Assembly: GCA_017625155.1 (NCBI GenBank)
Contig: JAGALP010000003.1
Coordinates: 310,001 to 374,000, forward strand
Source of the DNA: Paludibacteraceae bacterium
Lineage (GTDB): Bacteria; Bacteroidota; Bacteroidia; Bacteroidales; Paludibacteraceae
Reading direction: 5' to 3'
DNA: 64,000 nt
Shown here: piece by piece, positions 48,203 to 56,888 of the stretch
How positions within the stretch are numbered: the stretch's first letter is position 1
Layout of the letters: each line of letters starts with the position of its first letter
Program-made: the position numbers and the translations under genes
Notes under the pieces: model-generated
Told to the model about the DNA's origin: nothing
The model's database searches: none
What the model saw: the letters and a program-made list of their open reading frames with translations, nothing else

Positions 48203-48234
48203 CAAAGGTACAACTTTTTTTTGAGATAGGCAAG
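48203..48234 (-). promoter_or_regulatory. promoter of the efflux operon
   Basis: On the minus strand TACCTTTG (48210-48203) lies 20 bp after CTTG (48234-48231). Confidence 0.75.
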
Positions 48235-48419
48235 TTTTTTTTTATGATTTTTTTTTGTACAAAGTGCAGAACGGAAGTCATAAAGTATTAGAAAATATTA
48301 AGACGATGATTTCATTTTTCCGATATGTGCAAACAAATTTTTCGACAAAGGAGATTAACATGCTCACTCGCCAAAGTCTTCAAACTATCTACTGCTTAAG
48401 ACTCTATTCCGTCAACAAA
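48235..48419. other. gene-free spacer
   Basis: AT-rich sequence between the efflux promoter and the sus terminator. A 66-codon plus-strand frame exists but has no promoter, signal or recognisable motif, so I do not call it. Confidence 0.55.
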
Positions 48420-48448
48420 CTCGCCCAGTCCATACGGGACTGGGCGAG
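48420..48448 (-). terminator. terminator of the sus operon
   Basis: A perfect 12-bp stem CTCGCCCAGTCC (48420-48431) with GGACTGGGCGAG (48437-48448) and a 5-nt loop. On the minus strand it is followed by TTTGTTG. It lies 32 bp after the last sus gene. Confidence 0.75.
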
Positions 48449-48480
48449 GAGTTAATAGATATTTCAATTGAGTGAAGCGA

Positions 48481-49305
48481 TTATTTCACTTCTACTCCCA
48501 TGATATTATAGGTTTTGCCATCGCGGTGGATAAAGATTTGACCGTTTTGGATGAATTTGACAAAACTTTGATTTAGCTGAACAGAAAGGACGTTTGTGGT
48601 AGTGTCTGCAACCTCAGTAACACTTTCGTTAGTGACATTAAGATAATAATCGCGTGCCTCATTGATGGTGAAATACAAACGCTTATCACCATCTACACCT
48701 TCACCCACATTGTTGTGGATAATCAGATTCAAGTTAGGAGCAGCTTTTTCTACTTGGAATTCATACACACTATATGTCACGCCATTCTTCACTTCGGTAG
48801 GTGCTGTTGTTGCGCCTGGCCATCCGCCAAATGCCTCCAAGTTGCCATATGCATAGATATCAAATACATCCCAACCTGTTTGGTTATTGACATATAACTT
48901 TTGTGTAGCATATTCTACCGATTCTCCATATGTCATCCAAACTCCCCATGGGTCTTCCCAAGTTGTCATACGGAACATATTCTTATCCGCAGGGATAGCT
49001 GTTTGTGCGCGATTCCATTCACCTTCCCAAACGCCAGTGGTAGATCCCTCTGCATTAGGATCTTTACGCACAAAAATAGCTTGAGTTGCGTCATCGCGGA
49101 TTTCTGCCTTGTAGATAGTCCCCTCCACCAAAGTGAAGTGGTAACCTTGAGCATCTGCATCACCTGTGTTCCATACCCATGCTGCGAAAACAGGATTGGC
49201 AGTAGCCCAAATGTTAGCGTCCAAATAGATTGTACGTGTACCTTGTGCACTGACGTTCATCACCATAGCAAATACCATTGCCATCAAAAAAGTAATTTTT
49301 TTCAT
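48481..49305 (-). CDS. secreted starch-binding protein (SusE/F or CBM26-like)
   Basis: This 274-residue protein has a signal peptide (about 1-20, M-K-K-I-T-F start, ending V-S-A-Q) and no lipobox. A carbohydrate-binding module near residues 150-200 contains D-I-Y-A-Y-G, F-G-G-W-P-G and L-N-L-I-I-H-N-N, as in starch-binding CBM26-type modules. The end K-F-I-Q-N-G-Q-I-F-I-H-R-D-G-K-T-Y-N-I-M-G resembles the C-terminal tails of secreted Bacteroidales proteins. It is last in the sus operon, 17 bp after the amylase gene, and probably binds starch outside the cell. Confidence 0.82.
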   Translation of the reverse strand: MKKITFLMAMVFAMVMNVSAQGTRTIYLDANIWATANPVFAAWVWNTGDADAQGYHFTLVEGTIYKAEIRDDATQAIFVRKDPNAEGSTTGVWEGEWNRAQTAIPADKNMFRMTTWEDPWGVWMTYGESVEYATQKLYVNNQTGWDVFDIYAYGNLEAFGGWPGATTAPTEVKNGVTYSVYEFQVEKAAPNLNLIIHNNVGEGVDGDKRLYFTINEARDYYLNVTNESVTEVADTTTNVLSVQLNQSFVKFIQNGQIFIHRDGKTYNIMGVEVK

Positions 49306-49322
49306 AATCATTAAAATTTTAG

Positions 49323-50669
49323 TTAATTAGTTAATTGATATATACGATATTCGTATTCGGATAATGTAGTCACACTGCCCAAAGTGCAGGGTTGTTTGCT
49401 CAGCAAATCGGTGCCCACTTTGCCTTGATGCTTCATGGACAGTTTGACTTGTTGTTCGCTATTGGACGTGTTGCATATCACCAGCAGGGTGGTATCCCCT
49501 GCCACATATTCCAAATAGGGCACATTGCTATTGAGCGTACCCGTAGATTGTTTACCGCCGCGCAAGGTGGCAGTAGTATGATATACACTCATCAAATCGC
49601 ACAACGCATCGCGCGTGGTGTTTTCCCCTGCAAAATCCAACAGATTATAGTGGAAGAAATTGATGGTATTCATATGCCCCAACTCTTGCGACGAATAGAT
49701 CATCGGTACACCGCCCATGAAAATGGTCAAACAGAACGCCGACAACTCGCCTTGTGCGTTGCGGAACACCGTAGCAGGAGCCACTTGCGATGTCTCGTCG
49801 TGGGTAGTCACATAGCGCATGCGCTCGCAACCTTTAGGTGTGGATTCATACTCCGACTTGCTGGCAGAGAGCAACGAAGCGAAAGTGCCAGTACCCTTGT
49901 ATAATGCCTCTACGGCATACATATAGTTCCAGCTATAGAGCAGATTAAATCCCGCATTGCATAGGCGCACATCGCTGGTTTCTGCCAACATAATCGCATC
50001 GCTCTTACGTTGGAATATCTCCGCATTCACTTTGGTCCAAAAGTCAATAGGTACGCCGTGCGCATAGTCGCAGCGATAGCCGTCGATATTAGCTTCATTG
50101 ATCCAATAGAGCATGGCATCTTGCATGGCATCACATACCGCAGGATTGTTGTAGTTGAGGAAAGTAACATCCGCCCACTGCTGCTCGTCGCCTGTTTGTG
50201 GTCCTGTGTACCAATCGGGGTGAGCTGTTACCCATGCATTATCCCATGCGGTGTGGTTGCCAATCCAGTCGAGGATGACCTTCATGCCATTCTCATGCGC
50301 TGTACTTACCAAGGATTGCAAATCCTCCATCGTACCAAAAGCGGGGTCGATACCCTTGAAATCGCGCACGCAGTAGGGCGAACCAATCGACTTGTCGCCT
50401 TCGCCACGTGGATGAATGGGCATGAGCCACAATACATTCACGCCCATCTGCTTGAGGGTAGGGATATATGCCTCAATGACTGCCAAAGCATCTTGCTCAG
50501 CAAAGAGGCGTTCGTTGCACTCATAAATAACCATCTTGTTTGCCTCAACCAGAGGTGTCTGAGGATTTTCTGGTTTTTCAGTCTGTGTGCCATTGTTGGG
50601 CTTGCAGCAGGCAAACATGCCTGCTACAAACACCAATAATAGTGATAATATCCAATTGTTCTTTTTCAT
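49323..50669 (-). CDS. alpha-amylase, GH13 lipoprotein (SusG-like)
   Basis: It hydrolyses alpha-1,4 bonds of starch. A lipobox leader (F-A-C-C, Cys about residue 21-22) predicts a surface lipoprotein as for SusG. The catalytic Asp is in G-Y-R-C-D-Y-A-H-G (about 196), the Glu in M-L-A-E-T-S-D (about 229) and the third Asp in T-H-D-E-T-S (about 290). The 448 residues are shorter than SusG (about 690) because there is no inserted CBM58. Its start overlaps the end of the SusE/F-like gene by 4 bp. Confidence 0.92.
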   Translation of the reverse strand: MKKNNWILSLLLVFVAGMFACCKPNNGTQTEKPENPQTPLVEANKMVIYECNERLFAEQDALAVIEAYIPTLKQMGVNVLWLMPIHPRGEGDKSIGSPYCVRDFKGIDPAFGTMEDLQSLVSTAHENGMKVILDWIGNHTAWDNAWVTAHPDWYTGPQTGDEQQWADVTFLNYNNPAVCDAMQDAMLYWINEANIDGYRCDYAHGVPIDFWTKVNAEIFQRKSDAIMLAETSDVRLCNAGFNLLYSWNYMYAVEALYKGTGTFASLLSASKSEYESTPKGCERMRYVTTHDETSQVAPATVFRNAQGELSAFCLTIFMGGVPMIYSSQELGHMNTINFFHYNLLDFAGENTTRDALCDLMSVYHTTATLRGGKQSTGTLNSNVPYLEYVAGDTTLLVICNTSNSEQQVKLSMKHQGKVGTDLLSKQPCTLGSVTTLSEYEYRIYQLTN

Positions 50670-52144
50670 CTTCCTTGCATTTGTGCGGCGAGGCTCAGCG
50701 GAGTTGCTCCTGCATCACTCACCTTAATATAATACTCGTTGGTCACTGCTTCTGCTTTGATGTCATAGTCTGCCAATTGAGCACCAGCATTGTTGTTGAA
50801 GATTAGGTGGTACTCATCGCCCACAAAACCAGTAACTTGCGTATGCGACAATGGCAAGTTGAGCATGGCCACAGAATCCATATCTGCTACCACTGCACCT
50901 GGCCATCCGCCAAACACCTCCTTGCTGCCCCAAGCGTAGAGGTACAATGGAGTGAGTGTGTCTGTGGCATTGTAAATCCATATATCAATGGTAGCTTCCT
51001 CTTTAGGTTTAGCTTGTGGGTCAAACCACACCACGTCGCCTGGGTTAGCAGGGTCAGCGATGAGTTGTGCACCTTCGCTGGTGAGATAGAGGTAGATGTT
51101 CTCTCCAATGGTATAAGCATAATCTGCCAGTTGGCTACTACCATTATTGCTGAAGATAAGGTTTTCGTTGAGACCCGCATTAGCTGCACCCATATCGAAA
51201 TACATATAGGTATAATCGCCTATCTTCTCGGTACCCGTGACTGTCATACCTGGCCATCCGCCATTAAGGTCGTTCACGTCGCCCCACATGTAGAGGGTGG
51301 TGCTTAATCCCCACTCCAAACCGTCTAGCACATACACAGCCGCACCGTCATGCTCGATAGTATTGTCCATCTTGAGTTCTTCGATGGTGCCCTCTGCGGT
51401 GATGTGCAAATAGATTGGTTCGCTGCTGGAGAATACCACTGGACCATAGTCTGCCAACTGGTTGCTACCATTGTCGGAGAAGATGAGTGTCTCGCTCAGT
51501 CCATCGTTGTCGGCACCTATGTCAAAGTACTTTAGTTCCATGCCGTTGATGGTCTCGGTGCCAGTAACAGCCATACCTGGCCAACCGCCATTCAGGTCAT
51601 TCACGTCGCCATACATATATAGATTGAGCTGACCAAAACCACTCTCGTCTAGCACATACACCACCGCACCATCGTGTATTACTTGCTCTTCATCGGTGCT
51701 AAAATATGATGCCCAGCGGTCTGCCCACACATTATACATCTGACCAACACTGGCTGTTAAGGTGTGCGTAGCGGGTTCGCCCTTGATGGTGTATTCCAAA
51801 CCCGACTTTTTGCTCATGAAGCTAAAGCCATCAGCCAAGGTCTTACCTTCCACAAAGTCGTTAGGGAAGAGGTAGATACCCCACTTCTTGTCGGAGTTTT
51901 CAGCTTTCTCCAACTGCCAAGCCACATTGCCGACAACCGTTTTCTCGTCCATGCCATTGAAGGCACCGATGATATAGATCTCCTCATCCACCGAAGTGCC
52001 GATAGGAGCAATCAGTTCGATGAGAATAGCATTGTCCAAGGTAGCAAACTGTTGTTGCTCGTGGTCAAATACTATTTGTTCCTGTTGGCAGCTTGCAAAC
52101 AACAGTGCCATGCATGCCATCATAGAAATTATATACCTTTTCAT
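50666..52144 (-). CDS. SusE/SusF-like starch-binding outer membrane lipoprotein
   Basis: This 492-residue lipoprotein (L-F-A-S-C, Cys about residue 19) has a SusE-type N-terminal domain and three related starch-binding modules. Each module shows a Y-M-Y/W-G-D-V-N-D-L-N-G-G-W-P-G or A-W-G-S-K-E-V-F-G-G-W-P-G block and an L-I-F-S/N-N-N-G-x-Q-L-A-D-Y block. It binds starch at the cell surface next to SusC/SusD. The repeated modules arose by internal duplication. It lies 9 bp after susD and overlaps the amylase gene. Confidence 0.88.
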   Translation of the reverse strand: MKRYIISMMACMALLFASCQQEQIVFDHEQQQFATLDNAILIELIAPIGTSVDEEIYIIGAFNGMDEKTVVGNVAWQLEKAENSDKKWGIYLFPNDFVEGKTLADGFSFMSKKSGLEYTIKGEPATHTLTASVGQMYNVWADRWASYFSTDEEQVIHDGAVVYVLDESGFGQLNLYMYGDVNDLNGGWPGMAVTGTETINGMELKYFDIGADNDGLSETLIFSDNGSNQLADYGPVVFSSSEPIYLHITAEGTIEELKMDNTIEHDGAAVYVLDGLEWGLSTTLYMWGDVNDLNGGWPGMTVTGTEKIGDYTYMYFDMGAANAGLNENLIFSNNGSSQLADYAYTIGENIYLYLTSEGAQLIADPANPGDVVWFDPQAKPKEEATIDIWIYNATDTLTPLYLYAWGSKEVFGGWPGAVVADMDSVAMLNLPLSHTQVTGFVGDEYHLIFNNNAGAQLADYDIKAEAVTNEYYIKVSDAGATPLSLAAQMQGR

Positions 52145-52153
52145 AATACAATA

Positions 52154-53941
52154 TTAGTAATTAGGATTTTGTTGTAATTCTGGGTTTACGCTCAATGCAC
52201 TTGCAGGCAATGGGAACCACTCATATTTGCGGTCACGCTTAGCAGGATAACTGAATCCATCATCTGATGTGCGACCAAAGAACCACCATTGTCCTTGGGT
52301 AAACTTGTCAAAGCGACGCAAGTCGGTACGGCGACGACGCCCCTCGCTGAGGAACTCTTGTCCCCATTGGTCGAGCATCCATATCTCGTCTATGGTATTG
52401 ATACGACCATAGTCCTTGGCATCTGCCTCATTCTTGAAGTAACGTTTGCGCACTTGCAACACTAATTGCTCAGCGGCAGGCGCATCGCCAGCACGGAGTT
52501 TACATTCAGCCAACGTGTAATACACCTCTGCCCAACGGAACTCTACGTCGTCGATGTCTTGGAAGTCCTTGCCCTCGCTTTCTGGATAGATAGGATAACG
52601 CACGAGGCGCACACCCGAGTTGGTTTGTCCCCAACGAGGTGACATCACAGTCTCCAAATCGCGACCAATAGTTGTTGCGCCAGGGAATTGTCCCACTTGG
52701 TCGGCATAATACAGCTCCATACCATCGCGGTCAGCATCTGCCTTCAGCACATCGCCTGTACCCCAAGAGGCACGTTGCAATCCGCGCAAGAAGATACCGT
52801 TGTAGTTACCATTATCCCATGTGTAGTTGCCTTTGCGAATATCCTTGTCGCTAAAGCGCTCATACACTGCACCAAGGCGGTCGTTGTATGGAGCATCCAA
52901 GAAGCATACTGCACCTTCTGAATAGCCGTGGGTAGGATTCACTGTGCCTGAATTGTCATACGATGGAGCTAGGCAGCAGCAGTTCCATGCCGACTGGGTA
53001 GAAGCAAAATTGAAGTACTCCGAATAGGTGTATGCCAAGAATGGCATATCGCGCATCCAGCCAGCGTTCAATTGACCGTTCTCCATGGAGAATGCCATTA
53101 CCACCTCTGGGCAAGTGTTGTTTTCGATATGATAAATATCGCGATAGTCGCTCGCTAATTGGTAGGTACCATAGTCGCCATCCAAAAGATCTTGCGCCAA
53201 TACGGCACATTCATCAAAACGAGCGACACCCGTGAACACCTCACTGTTGAGCAGCATACGCATCTTGATCATACGGTTAACTGCTTGGTTCATACGATTG
53301 CGGGTAGCGTGGCTACCATCCTCCTTAGGAAGATCTGCATAGCAGGCATCCAGCTCGCTGCAAATGAAATCATACACCTTCTCGCAACCTTTCTGGAAGT
53401 CTTTATCCGCTGAACCAGGAATCTCACCCCCTTGCGAGGTGTACAATGGTATAGCACCACCCCAAATCTCAAAGCAGTTGTAGTAAGCCCATGCACGCAA
53501 GGTACGAACCTCGGCTATATAAGCGTTCAATTTGTCCTCTGTCATACCCAGAGAGGCTGCCTCTAGACGCTCAAAGTCACCCAATAGTGTGTTGCACAAG
53601 CCGATGGTGGACCAAGCGGTCTCCCATGTAGAGCGGATAATCTTGGACTCAGCTGTCCATGTATGGGTAGAGAGCACGGTCTTTTCGCCCTCATCATAGC
53701 CCCACAAGCCACCATTCCATACACGCCATACCACTTGGTCGGCAGAAAACTCATTGAGGTACCAGAAGTACTCCAGATAACTCATCGCTGCATTGCCGTA
53801 AATGGCAGCTACAGCACCTTTGACCGATGCCTCATTCTGGTAATACACCGTGGCATCTATGCGGTCGAACACTTGCTCATTCATGTCGCATCCTACCAAT
53901 GCGAAGGCAAAGAATAGGATAATATATGTGATCTTTTTCAT
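52154..53941 (-). CDS. susD: SusD-family starch-binding lipoprotein
   Basis: This 595-residue RagB/SusD protein lids the SusC transporter and captures glycans. The lipobox is A-L-V-G-C (Cys about 18). The N-terminal TPR-like part has W-S-T-I-G-L-C-N-T-L-L, and the SusD C-terminal block R-W-A-E-V-Y-Y-T-L-A-E-C-K-L-R-A-G is at about residue 468-484. It starts 4 bp after susC. Starch as substrate is inferred from the surrounding amylase, GH97 and SusE/F genes. Confidence 0.94.
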   Translation of the reverse strand: MKKITYIILFFAFALVGCDMNEQVFDRIDATVYYQNEASVKGAVAAIYGNAAMSYLEYFWYLNEFSADQVVWRVWNGGLWGYDEGEKTVLSTHTWTAESKIIRSTWETAWSTIGLCNTLLGDFERLEAASLGMTEDKLNAYIAEVRTLRAWAYYNCFEIWGGAIPLYTSQGGEIPGSADKDFQKGCEKVYDFICSELDACYADLPKEDGSHATRNRMNQAVNRMIKMRMLLNSEVFTGVARFDECAVLAQDLLDGDYGTYQLASDYRDIYHIENNTCPEVVMAFSMENGQLNAGWMRDMPFLAYTYSEYFNFASTQSAWNCCCLAPSYDNSGTVNPTHGYSEGAVCFLDAPYNDRLGAVYERFSDKDIRKGNYTWDNGNYNGIFLRGLQRASWGTGDVLKADADRDGMELYYADQVGQFPGATTIGRDLETVMSPRWGQTNSGVRLVRYPIYPESEGKDFQDIDDVEFRWAEVYYTLAECKLRAGDAPAAEQLVLQVRKRYFKNEADAKDYGRINTIDEIWMLDQWGQEFLSEGRRRRTDLRRFDKFTQGQWWFFGRTSDDGFSYPAKRDRKYEWFPLPASALSVNPELQQNPNY

Positions 53942-53945
53942 AGCA

Positions 53946-56870
53946 TTAATGCAGTTTTAATGTTACACCTAAACAGAATTGGGTGGCGGTTGGATAAGCC
54001 GAAGAGGTATCCACACCCGGAGTGATACCATTCACTGCTACGATACTTGGGTCGTTGCCCGAATAGCCAGTGAAGGTAGCCACATTCTTAGCAGTCACGT
54101 AGAGACGTAAACCATCAACAACCTTGTTTTGCCATTGCCAGTTGTAGCCCAAGGTGATGTTGTCTAACTTGAAGTATGATCCATCTTCCAAGAAATAGCT
54201 GGAGATTACACCTCCGCCAGTTTTTACGTCTTTATCCTTAGTATATGCGGTGCGCAGCACGTTGTCGGTGCCACAACCTTGCAAGCCCATACCGTATTTA
54301 CGCATATTGAAAATATCATAGTCAAATGCACCTGTGAAGAGAATAGACAAGTCAAATCCCTTCCACGACAAATTGTTGCTCCAACTGAGTGTGTGCTTAG
54401 GTGCACCGTTGCCGATATTGCGTTTCCATGTTAGGTCTGCTGAACCCACTGGTTGTTTGTTGCCTTCGTTGTCATAAATCAACATATTGCCATTCTCATC
54501 GGTGCCTGCATACTCATAGCCATAGAACTGACCAATCTCGCCACCTTCCTCAACGCGGAAGAAGTACTCCGAAGTACCCACGCCTGGTTTTTGGTACAAG
54601 TCCAAATATGCGGCTTGATAAATCTCATTGGACAGTTTGGTCAAATAAGTGCGACCGTATGCGTAGTTCACACCCATGTTCCATTTCACCTCTTTACCAT
54701 TCAAGATATCGCCATTCAAACTAACCTCTACACCGCGGTTCGTCGTTGTACCCACATTCACCAAAATGGTAGGATGTACATATGGTGGTTGAGGGGCTGT
54801 ATATTGATACAATAGGTCTGGTGAACGGCGGATATAGTACTCGACGCTACCACGCAGGCGATTCCATAGGTCGAAGTCCACACCAATGTTATAGGACTCT
54901 GACTTCTCCCAACTCAGGATAGGGTTGGCGTTAGATGATGGCGCATAACCCACTACCCATTCGCCATCTATGAAGTATTGATGACGAGTAGAATAGGTGG
55001 ATAGTGACTGATAGGAGTCTGCTGGCTCACGACCTGTCACACCATAAGAGAAACGTGGTTTGAGACTCTTCAAGACACTGGATGCAGGCTCCATAAACGA
55101 TGCTGACATCATCTCCCAAGCGATACTTGCAGATGGGAAGTTACCCCAACGGCTATCCATACCAAACTTGGTACTTGCCTCGCGACGGATACTTGCGCTA
55201 ACAAAGAGCATATCCTTCCAATTGTAGTTCACACGGCCAAAGAAACCGAAGAGTGATGCTTGCGATTTGCCTGTCCACATACTAGCCAGACCTTCATTGA
55301 GCCAACTACCAGAACCTAATGAGTGCCACAAGGTCTTGTCAAAAGTGAAGTTGCGGTTTTCTGCGCCCACTTGCTCCCATGTGCGTTGCTCCCAAGAGGT
55401 ACCAGCCACGAAGCGAAGGGTATGGTCGTCCATTTGGAAATCATAATTGATGAGCCAATCCAAGTGGTGTACTTGGTTCTTTTGATAGTTCACATTGGCA
55501 CGACCTTTATAACCGCCCCAATAACTCTCATTGGATAGAGAAGAAGCATAGGTGTTGGATTTCAAATCATTGTAGTCCAACGAATAGGTCACCGAAGTAT
55601 TTAAATTGTGGTTTTCATCGCTATAGAGCTTGAGTTTCAATCCCGCATTGGCCATCAAATACATACGCTGACCATTGCTGGTAGTCTCTTTGAGACGAGT
55701 AACAGGATTCACTGCGCCAGTTACACCTGTAGGTTGATAGTAGCTACCGTCCTCATTATATACAGGCATCGTTGGGTTCATACCCAAAGCATTGTCCACT
55801 TGACCATTGTCGCCCCATGTCTCATCCACACGGCGACCTGCCAAACTTGCAGACAGCGTCAAGTAATCCTTGAGCATCTTTTGCTCCATAGCAAAGCGTC
55901 CACCATACTCGCGGCGCTTGCTCACGATGTCCAAGCCATTTGCTTCCTTATAGTTGAGCGAAGCAGTATAACTGCCGCCCTTGCTGGCTGTAGCCACATT
56001 CACATATTGATTGATGTCGTATGCTGCGGGACGAGTAATCTCGCTGTACCAGTCGGTTGATGCACCATAGTCCGTACCACGGCGTGAACGACGGAACTCA
56101 TCTGCAGTCAGCACTTGCATGTGAGGTTTAGCTACGTTGGCACCGAAATACGAATCGTAGGTCACTTGGAAATGTCCTTGCTCGGCACGGCTCTTCTTGG
56201 TGGTCACAAGTATCACACCATTCGCGCCACGCGTACCATAGATCGCCGCACTAGCAGCATCTTTCAGCACGGTGATACTCTCAATGTCTTGCGAACTGAT
56301 ATTGCGGATGTCACCACCTGCTATACCGTCAATGACATACAGCGGTTCGTTGCTTCCGCTCAGTGAACCAGCACCACGAATCTGCAACGATGAGTTGGAG
56401 TTAGGGTCAGCTGCACTGGTGGTGTTCACCGTCAGACCAGCCACTTTACCAACGAGCATCTCCATAGGGTTGTTCATCGGACCTTTCACGAAATCCTTAC
56501 TGTCCACTTGCACGATTGAACTGGACACCTCTTTCTTACTCAAGCTGCCATAGCCAATCACCACCACTTCTTCCATGCCGACGCTCATCTCTGCCATTAC
56601 GACATCAATGGTTCGACGACCTTCCACGGCAATTGTTTGGCTTTCATAGCCTACATACGAAAACTCTAACACAGCATCGGCAGCAATATTGCTTAGCTGA
56701 TAGTTTCCGTCGAAATCGGTCACTGTACCATTGCTGGTACCTTTTACCACAACCGATGCGCCAATAATGGTCTCACCACTGGTATCGGTTACTGTACCAC
56801 TCACGTCCTGTGCCAATGTGTGCACCAGTGCGCCACATGCCAGAACCATGATCATGAGAAACTTTTTCAT
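53946..56870 (-). CDS. susC: SusC/RagA-family TonB-dependent transporter
   Basis: This 974-residue outer membrane importer has a signal peptide (about 1-20), a carboxypeptidase-like regulatory domain (V-S-G-T-V-T-D-T-S-G-E-T-I-I-G-A, about 22-100), a TonB box near E-E-V-V-V-I-G-Y-G (about 100-108), a plug (about 110-230 with L-Y-V-I-D-G and A-A-I-Y-G-T-R-G-A-N-G-V-I-L-V-T-T-K) and a beta-barrel ending in F-C-L-G-V-T-L-K-L-H. It imports malto-oligosaccharides captured by SusD. It lies 18 bp after susB. Confidence 0.95.
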   Translation of the reverse strand: MKKFLMIMVLACGALVHTLAQDVSGTVTDTSGETIIGASVVVKGTSNGTVTDFDGNYQLSNIAADAVLEFSYVGYESQTIAVEGRRTIDVVMAEMSVGMEEVVVIGYGSLSKKEVSSSIVQVDSKDFVKGPMNNPMEMLVGKVAGLTVNTTSAADPNSNSSLQIRGAGSLSGSNEPLYVIDGIAGGDIRNISSQDIESITVLKDAASAAIYGTRGANGVILVTTKKSRAEQGHFQVTYDSYFGANVAKPHMQVLTADEFRRSRRGTDYGASTDWYSEITRPAAYDINQYVNVATASKGGSYTASLNYKEANGLDIVSKRREYGGRFAMEQKMLKDYLTLSASLAGRRVDETWGDNGQVDNALGMNPTMPVYNEDGSYYQPTGVTGAVNPVTRLKETTSNGQRMYLMANAGLKLKLYSDENHNLNTSVTYSLDYNDLKSNTYASSLSNESYWGGYKGRANVNYQKNQVHHLDWLINYDFQMDDHTLRFVAGTSWEQRTWEQVGAENRNFTFDKTLWHSLGSGSWLNEGLASMWTGKSQASLFGFFGRVNYNWKDMLFVSASIRREASTKFGMDSRWGNFPSASIAWEMMSASFMEPASSVLKSLKPRFSYGVTGREPADSYQSLSTYSTRHQYFIDGEWVVGYAPSSNANPILSWEKSESYNIGVDFDLWNRLRGSVEYYIRRSPDLLYQYTAPQPPYVHPTILVNVGTTTNRGVEVSLNGDILNGKEVKWNMGVNYAYGRTYLTKLSNEIYQAAYLDLYQKPGVGTSEYFFRVEEGGEIGQFYGYEYAGTDENGNMLIYDNEGNKQPVGSADLTWKRNIGNGAPKHTLSWSNNLSWKGFDLSILFTGAFDYDIFNMRKYGMGLQGCGTDNVLRTAYTKDKDVKTGGGVISSYFLEDGSYFKLDNITLGYNWQWQNKVVDGLRLYVTAKNVATFTGYSGNDPSIVAVNGITPGVDTSSAYPTATQFCLGVTLKLH

Positions 56871-56888
56871 AACATATTATATTTTGGG

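Noticed and set aside
48255..48455. 66-codon plus-strand frame between efflux and sus operons
   Set aside because: It runs into the sus terminator hairpin and has no promoter, leader or known motif.
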